NCBI GenBank assembly: GCA_026414955.1
Contig: JAOAIA010000029.1
Span: forward strand, 1-17,112
From: Candidatus Bipolaricaulota bacterium
GTDB lineage: Bacteria; Bipolaricaulota; Bipolaricaulia; RBG-16-55-9; DRXL01
DNA length: 17,112 bases
Reading direction: 5' to 3'
Below, piece by piece: positions 1 to 7,011 of the stretch. The notes under the pieces are model-generated. The model searched no databases, was not told where the DNA came from, and was given only the letters and a program-made list of their open reading frames with translations. Both the position numbers and the translations under genes were made by a program. Positions within the stretch are counted from its first letter, which is position 1; each line of letters begins with the position of its first letter.

Positions 1-14
1 TGTATAAGAGACAG
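1..14 (+). other. Nextera transposase adapter remnant
   Basis: The first 14 bases, TGTATAAGAGACAG, equal the last 14 bases of the 19-bp Tn5 mosaic end used in Nextera libraries. They are in the orientation expected at the left end of an insert. They are therefore very likely untrimmed adapter and not genomic sequence. The reading frame of the neighbouring gene happens to stay open through them, so residues predicted from these bases should be discarded. Confidence 0.93.
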
Positions 15-3000
15 CACCGAGACGCGCTCGATGCCCGTGCCGATGGCCTGGAAGGTCACTCTTGTAGTCGCTGGCATCGGCGAGGCCTTGAACTCGCGCA
101 CCTCGAACTTGGCCGAGAAGAGCGATGCCGTTGCGGGATCCGCGCCAGCGTACTCGGCCCTCAGGGTATCGCCGTCTTGGGCTTCGATGGTGGCGCCGCT
201 ACCGGGCTCGCCCGTGGCGATGGGATCGCTGCGGAAGACGCCCGCCTGCGCCGTCTCCTTCACCGTGACTTTGAGGGTCTTGACGACCGTGCCACCGCGC
301 AGCTGCGTCAGCGTCACTGCATCGGTCAGGGTGCCCGCACCCCGACGCATCTCGTCGGTCACTTCGATGACGAAGCTCTTGCCGATCTCGATGGACGTCG
401 GCTCGAACTTGATCGTGGGCTTCCTGATCTCTATCGGCTCGAAGAGTGGGATGATCCCAATGGACGTCGCTGCGTAGTCCTGCGGGTTATCGGCGGCTTG
501 GAAGTGCGCCTCGATATTGTCTCTGTCTTGCATCTGCAGGATGCCGTCGCCGAGCCTGATATCGCTGGGTAGACCACGGCGCAGCGGCAACCCCTGCTGG
601 TTCATAAATATCCCGGTATTGGGGCCGGTCTCCTGCAGGGTGACGCACTCCCGATCGCCCGTGTGGCGGTCAAGCGCGATCACCGGCACTTGCTCCACTA
701 GATCGGAGCGGAAGTTGGAGATGGGGTCCTCTAACCGGATGAAGACGTCCATACCCACTTTGTACTCGGAGATCGGCTGACCGGCGTCGTTGACGAAACG
801 GATCTTCTTATCAAACTGATCAAACGCTGAGGGCTTGATCGTCGCTGTAATAACAATGACGTCGAAGGCATCGAGGGCGCGCTTGATCTCGTCAATGGTC
901 TCGATGATCGCCACATCATCGTCGAAGTAGGTCGCGTAGATGACGTCATCGCGGGCGACCGCCAATTGCCCATCGTTCTGCGCGTCCACCGTCGGCGTGA
1001 AGACGACCTCCGGGCCCATGCCGAAGACGGTTAGGTCATCGGGGTTGGGGCACGAAGCCACGGCCTTGGGGACGATCTTGAGCGGGCCGGTGTTTCTGAA
1101 GACACCCGTGTTGACGCCCGTCTCAGTCAGCACTTCGAGCTCCTGGCCGCCGTTGACGTCGAAGATCATGACCACGACGCGCTCGACTCGGTCGGAGTCG
1201 GCGTTCTGATCGCGGTCTTCGACTTGGACGAAGACGTCATCGCCGATGCGCAGCTCGGTGACCTCTCGGCCCGTCGAGTCAATGAACGAGATGCGCGCGG
1301 GGTTGCGATGCGCGACTTTGACTTGGGCGACCGCGAAGTCATGAGGGTCATTGATATCGCCCATGCCCAGCATCGCCACGGGCACCGCACCGACAGTAAA
1401 TGTCGACGTTACGGTGACCGGGGCCTGCGCGCCCGCGCCCGTCACCGGCGTGACTACCCCTGTGATGGTGAACGAGCCCTGCGGGCAGACGAGCTTATAC
1501 TGGTGCTCAAACGACTGTCCCGGATTGAGCGGGGTAATAGTCCCAGCGCGGTTGACCGTGCCACCGGCGAGCGAGCATCCTGCGGGCACTGTATCGTTGA
1601 TGAGCAGGGCGCGCAGGGCTTGCTTGGCTGTCACTTTCACCTTGACGGTGAACTCCTTGTCTGCTGCTGCGGTGTCAGGCACATCGCGGCTGACGGTGAC
1701 CAAGGGTGACTCGACGGTGGTCACTCTCAGCTCCGCGAAGGCGCTGGAGCTACTAGAAGCCGCGACGGTAATAGCCGACGGGAAGGAGATCGTCGGCTGG
1801 GGGCCGACCTCAGTGGCCGGGGTGATGTCCCCGGTGATGGAGAACGTACCGGGAGCTGCGCCCGCGCGGATTCTATAGGTCAGCTCGACTCTGCGGCCCG
1901 CTTCCAAATTCAAGCCCGCGCCGCGCAGATCGCCGCTGACGAGCGTGAAGGACGGATCGAGCTTCTCGCTGACCAAGAGCGCCCGGAGCGCGACCTTGGC
2001 CGTGCAGGTCACTCTAATCGTGCCCTCGGCACCGGGGGCGAGCCGCACCGGGACGACGCGCGTACAACTGACCAGCGGATTCTCTGGGCTGGTGTCGGTG
2101 CGCGTGTCGGGCTGCGGTGGGCCCACGGGGACAACCCCCACCGGAACTTGATAGAACGCTAAGATCGTATCTTTATCGAGCGCCTCGAACTCGCTGGCAC
2201 CCAGCGTGCGCCCCCTATTCTTGAAGTCTACAAGAACGATACCATCAACATTGCGGAAGACGCCCGTATCGGGGCCGGTCTCGACCAGCGTCAGCTCCAG
2301 CGTCTGCTTGGTGCGGGCGTTGACGAGCGTGGCCTTGACCGACTCGATGGTGGTGGGGCTGGTGTTCTCGTCCGCGTCAGTGACCGTGACGAAGATCGTG
2401 TCACCGATGTCCGTCAGACTGATCGGATTCCCACCAGCATCAGTAATAGAGATGATAGCGCGAGCGCGGGTGCCCGGCGCGGTGCCGGTATAAATCTTAC
2501 CAAGATAGATGCTGATGTCGTTGGGATTGGTCGGGTCTTGATAGCGCACAAAGAGCGTATCGGTATCGAAGACTTGCAGCTGGAGATCGCCGGTGTTGAC
2601 CGGCTGGCCGATCAGCGCTTTCGTGATCAAGATGCCGGTTTGGCTGCGGAAGGTGCCCGTATTGACACCGGTCTCCTGCAAGACTAACCCGTCCAAGCTG
2701 CTGACGAAGTCCCCGGTCTGCATCCCCGGATAGTCCGGACAGGGCCCAGCGCACAACTGCACCACGGGGACGTCGTCCCCTAACTGCGTCTGCAGACTCC
2801 CCTGGAGAAACTCGACCTCGTCGGAGTCGCGGTTCTCATCGGGGTCAACGACCGTGATGAACGCGGTCTCGCCCACGCGCCAATATTGCTTGGGCGTCCC
2901 GTTGATGTCCGTCAGAAGTACCTGGCCCTTGCTGGCCAGTGCTGCTGGAGCCATGGCCGTGATCCCCGCAAGAAACGCGATCACGGCGATCAGGCTCGCC

Positions 3001-3023
3001 ACCTGCACTTTGCTCTTTCTCAC
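15..3023 (-). CDS. Secreted multi-domain surface protein, 3' end missing
   Basis: A GTG-started frame runs from 3023 without a stop to the contig edge: 1003 codons, C-terminus missing. AAGGAGG at 3031-3037 lies 7 bases before the GTG. Residues 1-30 form a Sec signal peptide: MRKSKVQ, a hydrophobic stretch (about 8-24), then a PAALA/S cleavage site. The mature part has acidic repeat modules. Each pairs a D-x-D-x-N stretch, such as VVDPDENRDSDEVE (58-71), with a later ETGxNTGxFR-type motif at 117, 248, 634, 798 and, degenerate, 923. Between the second and third motifs sit two related modules (about 308-420 and 437-541) sharing ALRALL and a GxFxITG core. These look like Ig-like adhesion or S-layer-type domains, but I know no firm family name. 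No catalytic motif or membrane anchor is visible; an anchor could be in the missing end. The gene stands alone behind its own promoters and long leader. Secretion is well supported; function is unknown. Confidence 0.88.
1401..2102 (-). repeat. Two tandem protein modules in the surface protein
   Basis: Residues about 308-420 (1764-2102) and 437-541 (1401-1715) are diverged copies of one module. Both hold an xVTxxAKxALRALL segment, a later PG or EAG turn, a GxFxITGxxTP segment and a closing valine/threonine-rich strand. The layout resembles DUF11-like or other Ig-like bacterial surface repeats. They differ from the ETGxNTG modules on either side, so the protein alternates two module types. Confidence 0.65.
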
Positions 3024-3030
3024 TTGCGTA

Positions 3031-3037
3031 CCTCCTT
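3031..3037 (-). promoter_or_regulatory. Strong ribosome binding site of the surface protein
   Basis: AAGGAGG on the minus strand lies 7 bases before the GTG at 3023. It fixes the start of a gene that would otherwise be missed, and it directly precedes a textbook signal peptide. Confidence 0.88.
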
Positions 3038-3078
3038 TATTTGGGGTCTAAACTAGTGCCGACAGGCTCAGGACAGGA

Positions 3079-3096
3079 GACGCTCCCGCGAGCGTC
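3079..3096 (-). other. Hairpin in surface-protein mRNA leader
   Basis: GACGCTC and GAGCGTC form a perfect 7-bp stem with a 4-base loop. It sits about 55 bases upstream of the start codon and is not followed by a T-run, so it is not an intrinsic terminator. It may stabilise the mRNA or form part of a larger leader fold. Confidence 0.5.
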
Positions 3097-3223
3097 CGCC
3101 ACGACGATCCGTGCTCTCGTAGTTGCGACCACCTCCCGATCAGAATAATCAAAACGCTTGCCCTGGGTTTGGTCGTGCTGCGTGAAAGCATCAGACAGAC
3201 TCCCAAGGTGTGAATTTGCCGAC

Positions 3224-3252
3224 ATTGTAACACCCACTCTCCCGTTTGTCAA
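3224..3252 (-). promoter_or_regulatory. Sigma70-type promoter P1 of the surface protein
   Basis: The minus strand reads TTGACA (3247-3252), a 17-base spacer, then TACAAT (3224-3229). The -35 is perfect and the -10 is one mismatch from consensus. Transcription would begin near 3217, giving an untranslated leader of about 190 bases. Confidence 0.82.
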
Positions 3253-3368
3253 ATCGCACGTCACTGTTCTCAGTGGTGGAGTGGCCCTGGAAGGCCGCCC
3301 TTCTTCCCGTCCGAGCTGGACGCTCGGCTCTGCTCCACGTTGCTCCCTCCCTGTACAAACTTGGTAAT

Positions 3369-3397
3369 ATCCTAGCATAATCACGCCTCGCTGTCAA
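3369..3397 (-). promoter_or_regulatory. Sigma70-type promoter P2 of the surface protein
   Basis: TTGACA (3392-3397), a 17-base spacer and TAGGAT (3369-3374) lie on the minus strand, about 145 bases upstream of P1. Spacing is ideal and the -10 has two mismatches. With P1 it makes a tandem promoter arrangement, common for highly expressed surface proteins. Confidence 0.68.
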
Positions 3398-3587
3398 GCA
3401 GGGGCTTCTGCCCGCGCTGACGTGCGTCTTGTTGTCTCCCCATCGCTCCCATCTCTTTGGCCTGTAGTCTACTCTATTGTCTGAACATTCCAAAGGACAT
3501 CCGTCCCCACCGTACTATGATCTCGGTGTGTTGGGGATTGTTGTGCCCATTATATTGGCGAGAGGGGGCGTGACCGGCGCTACACGC

Positions 3588-3605
3588 GCCTGACAGAAGT
3601 CAGGC
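3588..3605 (-). other. Hairpin across the transketolase stop codon
   Basis: GCCTGAC and GTCAGGC form a perfect 7-bp stem with loop AGAA, and the stem covers the TGA stop at 3600-3602. A second 5-bp stem (GGCGC/GCGCC, 3576-3590) overlaps it. There is no T-run, so a classic terminator is not supported; a role in 3' end stability is possible. Confidence 0.4.
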
Positions 3606-4577
3606 ACTGAGGTGCGCAAGTTCCCACACCCGCCGCGCTGCTTCTGCGATCTTCTCCGCCGTCAGGCCGTAGTGCGCTAGTAGCTGCTCGGGCTTGCCTG
3701 ACTGCCCGAACTTATCTAAGATCCCCACGCGTACCAGCGGGATGGCGTGCTCGGATAAAATCTCTGCTAACGCCCCACCCAAGCCCCCAATGACCGAATG
3801 CTCTTCGGCGCTGACGGCACAGCCCGTCGCCTTGGCGTAGTCAATGACTCTCTGATCCAACGGCTTGATCGTCGAGACGTTGACGACCTGTGCCGAGATC
3901 CCCTCCCGCTCCAGAAGCTGCGCCGCCTGCCGACTGTAATAGAGCATCAGCCCGCAGGCGAAGATCGTGACGTCGCGCCCGGGGCGCACGACGTGCGCCC
4001 TCCCGATCTCGAACGACACAGATTCGTCGAAGACCACGGGAAACGCTGCCCGTGCTAAGCGCACGTAGACCGGCCCAGCGTGCTCATAGATCGCATAGAT
4101 AGCTTTCTTCGTCTCATAGTAATCAGCGGGGACGATGACGGTCATGTGGGGCAAGGCTCTCATGACGGCGATATCTTCGACGGTCTGGTGCGACGCGCCG
4201 TCCTCTCCCACGGTGACGCCCCCGTGCGTCGCGATAATTTTGACGGGCAGATTGTTGTACGCAATCGTCTGACGAATCTGTTCGAACGCTTTCTCGACGA
4301 AGATCGCAAATGTCGAGACGAAGGGCTTCTTGCCCGACAGCGCCAAGCCCGCTGCGGCGCTCATCATATTGGCTTCGGCGACGCCGAAGTCAAAGAATCT
4401 TTCGGGGAATTTCTCTTTGAACCAGCTCAAGCGGGTCGAGCCGGGCAAGTCTGCCGTGAGCGCGACGATCTCTTTATCTTTTGCGGCTAATTCTAAAAGC
4501 GCCTCGCCGAAGGCGTTGCGGGTCTCTAGCCATCTAACTTCTTGGCTTCCCTCGTGGGCAGGGGTCTTGGAGTTCAT
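3600..4577 (-). CDS. Transketolase, C-terminal half (split type)
   Basis: The 325 residues match the C-terminal subunit of two-piece transketolases: the pyrimidine-binding domain followed by the transketolase C-terminal domain. Transketolase moves two-carbon ketol units between sugar phosphates in the non-oxidative pentose phosphate pathway, in the cytoplasm. Glu68 in FGVAEANM corresponds to the glutamate that activates thiamine diphosphate. GEDGASHQ (124-131) and DITIFACG-like strands, here DVTIFACG, are also typical. The N-terminal half, which holds the diphosphate-binding GDG motif, is not encoded in this window, although split tkt genes are usually adjacent. The ATG overlaps the upstream HEPN stop as ATGA, with a purine-rich AGGGAGAGG ahead of it. 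It is the last gene of the nfo-tal-mnt-hepn operon. A 1-deoxyxylulose-5-phosphate synthase fragment is less likely given length and motifs. Confidence 0.92.
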   Translation of the reverse strand: MNSKTPAHEGSQEVRWLETRNAFGEALLELAAKDKEIVALTADLPGSTRLSWFKEKFPERFFDFGVAEANMMSAAAGLALSGKKPFVSTFAIFVEKAFEQIRQTIAYNNLPVKIIATHGGVTVGEDGASHQTVEDIAVMRALPHMTVIVPADYYETKKAIYAIYEHAGPVYVRLARAAFPVVFDESVSFEIGRAHVVRPGRDVTIFACGLMLYYSRQAAQLLEREGISAQVVNVSTIKPLDQRVIDYAKATGCAVSAEEHSVIGGLGGALAEILSEHAIPLVRVGILDKFGQSGKPEQLLAHYGLTAEKIAEAARRVWELAHLSA

Positions 4578-4987
4578 CGGCCCTCTCCCTTCAGCCGCGC
4601 GCGCACCACAGAGACGACCTCTTCGGCCAGCCGCGTCGCCTCTTCGGCGGCTTCTTTGGTGTAGACTCTCGCGGGAATGCTCCCCGGCAGGCTATTGGGA
4701 TAGCGCGTCGGCACGTAGTAGCCGTCTAGAAGGGCCCAGCGCTGGGCATGGGTCGCGAACGCAGCATCGTACTGGGCGGCCTCGCGACATAGGCGTTCGA
4801 CCGAATGCCCCAGCACGATCTCACGCCCTCGGGCGTAGAGAAACGCCTTCAGGGCCTTCTCGGCGACTTGCTGGGCAAGAAAGCACGCCAGATGATACGC
4901 CCCCTCACGCGCAAGATGGAGCGTCCATTTCAAATCTTCTTCAGCTTGTTCTAGCCAGCGGCGCCCCTCTTCAGTCGGCTCTCTCAT
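4574..4987 (-). CDS. HEPN domain protein (probable toxin of an MNT/HEPN pair)
   Basis: This 137-residue all-helical protein fits the HEPN family (PF05168 type). Visible features are a first helix WLEQAEEDLKWT, a core helix FLAQQVAEKALKAFLY (36-51), the GHSVERL turn (60-66) and the later YYVPTRYP segment (90-97). HEPN proteins paired with MNT nucleotidyltransferases are often RNases controlled by their partner. Here Arg55 and His61 give R-x5-H, not the R-x4-H-x-Y of the HepT toxins; the tyrosine position is Val63. The gene overlaps mnt by 17 bases upstream and tktC by 4 bases (ATGA) downstream, so all three are probably co-translated. Toxic RNase activity is inferred from the pairing; a non-toxic substrate-binding role is possible. 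Confidence 0.82.
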   Translation of the reverse strand: MREPTEEGRRWLEQAEEDLKWTLHLAREGAYHLACFLAQQVAEKALKAFLYARGREIVLGHSVERLCREAAQYDAAFATHAQRWALLDGYYVPTRYPNSLPGSIPARVYTKEAAEEATRLAEEVVSVVRARLKGEGR

Positions 4988-5348
4988 AGATCATCTGCCC
5001 GCACGAGAGGGCGTGCTTGAGGAATCCGCGCTCGCGCATCTGTGCGAATTCTTCCGGCGTGTACGCGATGATGTCCATATCTACGTTCAGATCAAGCAGC
5101 GCGGCCAAGCGCCCATAGAGCCACGCCGTGCGCCTGACTACATCGTGCTCGGAGCGCATAACGACGATCAAGTCAAGATCGGTGCGCAGATCGCGTCGCC
5201 CGTGCAGATACGAGCCGAAGAGCCAGGCGCGCTCGACTTCTGGTATCTGGGTGAACGCCCGGGGCAGGGCCGCTACGACACGCGCCAGGGCGTTCCCATA
5301 GCGAAGGCGCTCTTGATCTAAAGACGGAGGAAGGGTCTTGGCGCTCAT
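4971..5348 (-). CDS. MNT-type minimal nucleotidyltransferase (probable antitoxin)
   Basis: The 125 residues match small nucleotidyltransferases of the MNT/MntA class. Gly45-Ser46, ten residues, then Asp57-x-Asp59 give the exact GS-x10-D-x-D signature. A third acidic site is in VDMDII (89-94). In known HepT/MntA systems this enzyme transfers AMP to the HEPN toxin and silences it. I chose the ATG at 5348: it overlaps the transaldolase stop as ATGA and has GGGGGA upstream. A TTG 18 bases earlier would add six residues inside the transaldolase end and is less likely. It overlaps hepn by 17 bases. Fold and partner assignment are firm; antitoxin activity is inferred. Confidence 0.86.
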   Translation of the reverse strand: MSAKTLPPSLDQERLRYGNALARVVAALPRAFTQIPEVERAWLFGSYLHGRRDLRTDLDLIVVMRSEHDVVRRTAWLYGRLAALLDLNVDMDIIAYTPEEFAQMRERGFLKHALSCGQMIYERAD

Positions 5349-5989
5349 CGCTTCAGCTTCCCCCAATCAGCGAGAAACTGCTGCAACCCCAAATCTGTCA
5401 AGGGATGCTCAAAGAGTTTCTCAAAAACAGCGTAGGGCATGGTCGCGATATCTGCACCCATCAACGCGGCCTCGACCACGTGCATCGGATGGCGAATGCT
5501 GGCGACGATCACCTCGGTCTCAAATCCGTAATTGTCAAAGATTTGAATGATCTTCGAGACGAGATCCATGCCGTCTTCGCTGCGGTCGTCGAGCCGCCCC
5601 ACGAACGGGCTGACGTAGTCGGCCCCAGCTTTGGCCGCGATGAGCGCCTGAGTTGGCGAGAAGACGAGCGTGACGTTCGTGGGAATATCTTCTTCAGAGA
5701 GTTTTCGGACGGCCTTCATGCCCTCGCGGGTCATGGGGATTTTTACTACAATCTTCTCGTCGAGTTCGGCCCAGCGGCGGGCTTCGCGCAGCATCCCTTC
5801 GCAGTCGGTGCTGATCACTTCGGCGTTGACGGGGCCGTCCACGATGGCGCAAATCTCTTTCAGGACTTGGACGGGGTCGCGCCCTTCTTTAGATAAGAGC
5901 GTGGGATTGGTGGTCACACCGTCGAGGACGCCCATCTCGTGGGCTTGGGCGATCTCCTTGACGTTGGCGGTGTCGAGAAAGAATTTCAT
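5345..5989 (-). CDS. tal: Transaldolase, small TalC/MipB type
   Basis: The 214 residues match the short single-domain transaldolases, which move a dihydroxyacetone unit between sugar phosphates in the pentose phosphate pathway. Key segments are MKFFLDTAN at the start, GVTTNPTLLSKEG, the catalytic lysine in IVVKIPMT, TNVTLVFSPTQALIAAKAGA and YVSPFVGRLDD. Their order and overall length are typical. The ATG at 5989 gives the usual MKFFLDTAN start, one base after the nfo stop. An in-frame ATG at 6001 would add MIAD and overlap nfo by 11 bases. Translation is probably coupled to nfo and to mnt (ATGA overlap). Its pathway partner, the transketolase half, lies two genes downstream. Fructose-6-phosphate aldolases share this fold, so exact activity is not settled. 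Confidence 0.92.
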   Translation of the reverse strand: MKFFLDTANVKEIAQAHEMGVLDGVTTNPTLLSKEGRDPVQVLKEICAIVDGPVNAEVISTDCEGMLREARRWAELDEKIVVKIPMTREGMKAVRKLSEEDIPTNVTLVFSPTQALIAAKAGADYVSPFVGRLDDRSEDGMDLVSKIIQIFDNYGFETEVIVASIRHPMHVVEAALMGADIATMPYAVFEKLFEHPLTDLGLQQFLADWGKLKR

Positions 5990-5990
5990 A

Positions 5991-6848
5991 TCAGCTATCA
6001 TACCGCAAAGCGCGGATGGCTGCCAAGTTCTTGGGGTCAGACTGCTCGTCGTCCTTGGGGGTCTCTAAGATAAACGGCTTCTCGCGCAGATCTTTATGAT
6101 TGACGATCAGGCGAAAGCCCTCGATTCCGATCTGTCCCTGTCCGATGTGCTCGTGACGATCTCGTCGTGATCCCAGGGGGAACTTGGAGTCGTTCACGTG
6201 AATGAGTGCGAGGCGCTCCAGCCCGACTTCTCGGTCAAGCTCGGCGAGCGTCTTCTCTAAGCCCCTAGGCGTGGTGATGTCATAGCCGGCAGCAAACGCA
6301 TGACACGTATCTACGCAGACTCCGACTCGCTCCCTCTGTTTGATATGCCGGAGCACAAAGCCCAGCTCGGCAAAGGTCGCCCCCAGTTCGGTGCCCTCGC
6401 CCGCAGAGTTCTCTAATAAGATCTTGACGTCGGGGGCGTTTTGAGCTTGGGGGCTGGCCAAGACTGTATCTATCGCCTCGACGATGCGTTCTAAGCCCTG
6501 CTCGACGCCTTGGCCCAAGTGGGCCCCGATGTGGGTGTTGACGTGGGGGATGTGGAGTTCTCCGGCGCGCTGGAGTTCGTCTTTGAGGGCTTGCACCGAG
6601 AGCCGAAAGTTCTTGGGATCGGGTGATGCCAGATTAATTAAATAAATCGTATGGATGACGGCGTACTCGATGCGCGCGCGCTGGCGCTGCTCGATGAACT
6701 TTTTCGCTTCGTCAGGCTTAAGCGCGCCCATCTTCCACGAGCGCGCGTTGTGCGAAAATATCTGCAGCGCGTTGATCTGTAGCTCTTGGGCGCGGGCGAC
6801 CGTCTGCTCCAGCCCGCCGGAGATAGATAAGTGACAGCCGAGGAGCAT
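5991..6848 (-). CDS. nfo: Endonuclease IV (AP endonuclease)
   Basis: The 285 residues match endonuclease IV, a Zn-dependent TIM-barrel enzyme that cuts DNA 5' of abasic sites in base excision repair. The set of metal ligands is complete: His66, His106 or His110, Glu146 in LLENSAGEG, Asp180 and His183 in VDTCHAFAAGYD, His217 in HVNDSK, Asp230 and His232 in DRHEHIGQG, and Glu262 in ILETP. The ATG at 6848 gives the family start MLLGCHLSISGG. A GTG at 6872 in the same frame lies inside the palindromic element upstream and is unlikely. No Shine-Dalgarno is visible at 6848. It is the first gene of the operon that continues to tal, mnt, hepn and tktC. Confidence 0.95.
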   Translation of the reverse strand: MLLGCHLSISGGLEQTVARAQELQINALQIFSHNARSWKMGALKPDEAKKFIEQRQRARIEYAVIHTIYLINLASPDPKNFRLSVQALKDELQRAGELHIPHVNTHIGAHLGQGVEQGLERIVEAIDTVLASPQAQNAPDVKILLENSAGEGTELGATFAELGFVLRHIKQRERVGVCVDTCHAFAAGYDITTPRGLEKTLAELDREVGLERLALIHVNDSKFPLGSRRDRHEHIGQGQIGIEGFRLIVNHKDLREKPFILETPKDDEQSDPKNLAAIRALRYDS

Positions 6849-6853
6849 AAGTG

Positions 6854-6967
6854 TTTGAATCACGGAAAGCACGGAGGACTCACACAGAACTCACTGAAAC
6901 ATACGAGCCATTTTCCGTGCATTTTCCGTGCTTCCCGTGGTGCATTCCGTGAACTCCGTGATTCAAA
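6854..6967. repeat. Inverted-repeat element built of CACGGA units
   Basis: TTTGAATCACGGA (6854-6866) and its exact reverse complement (6955-6967) flank 88 bases. The arms continue past three mismatches into another shared CACGGA. In all there are two CACGGA copies on the left (6861, 6870) and four perfect TCCGTG copies (6914, 6925, 6946, 6955) plus one near copy (6934) on the right. It lies between the nfo promoter and the nfo start, so it would be transcribed as the operon leader and could fold into a long imperfect hairpin. It resembles interspersed non-coding repeats I recall from other bacterial genomes, without a name I can give. Confidence 0.8.
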
Positions 6968-6982
6968 ATTCTCACCTCAGCG

Positions 6983-7011
6983 ATTATAGTCTCACAAACG
7001 CCTACCGTCAA
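6983..7011 (-). promoter_or_regulatory. Sigma70-type promoter of the nfo operon
   Basis: The minus strand reads TTGACG (7006-7011), a 17-base spacer, then a perfect TATAAT (6983-6988). The -35 covers the tatD stop codon. Transcription would start near 6976, giving a leader of about 128 bases before nfo that contains the CACGGA inverted repeat. Confidence 0.85.

Larger units (their letters stand above)
3024..3599. other. Intergenic leader and promoter region
   Basis: This 576-base gap between the transketolase gene and the surface protein gene has no credible gene. The frames that cross it have unstructured, arginine-rich or cysteine-containing translations without family features. On the minus strand it carries two near-consensus promoters (3224-3252 and 3369-3397) and a leader of about 190 bases with several pairing arms. 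A TATAAT at 3549-3554 has no good -35. No T-run terminator for the upstream operon is visible. Confidence 0.7.

Noticed and set aside
31..2493. Plus-strand open frames across the first 2.5 kb
   Set aside because: They are shadows of the minus-strand surface protein. Translations are rich in serine, valine and arginine without domains, and none has a ribosome site matching the one at 3031-3037.
3037..3384. Minus-strand 115-codon frame in the leader region
   Set aside because: It overlaps promoter P1 and the structured leader, has no recognisable domain, and no convincing ribosome site. It ends just before the surface-protein ribosome site.
3549..3554. TATAAT on the minus strand as a third promoter
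   Set aside because: The hexamer 17 bases upstream is CCGGTC and there is no TG extension, so support is too weak.
5348..5366. TTG start for the MNT protein
   Set aside because: It would add six residues inside the transaldolase end. The ATG at 5348 has the ATGA junction seen elsewhere in the window.
6848..6872. GTG start for endonuclease IV
   Set aside because: It lies inside the CACGGA palindromic element and adds residues not seen in the family, whose start fits MLLGCHLSISGG.
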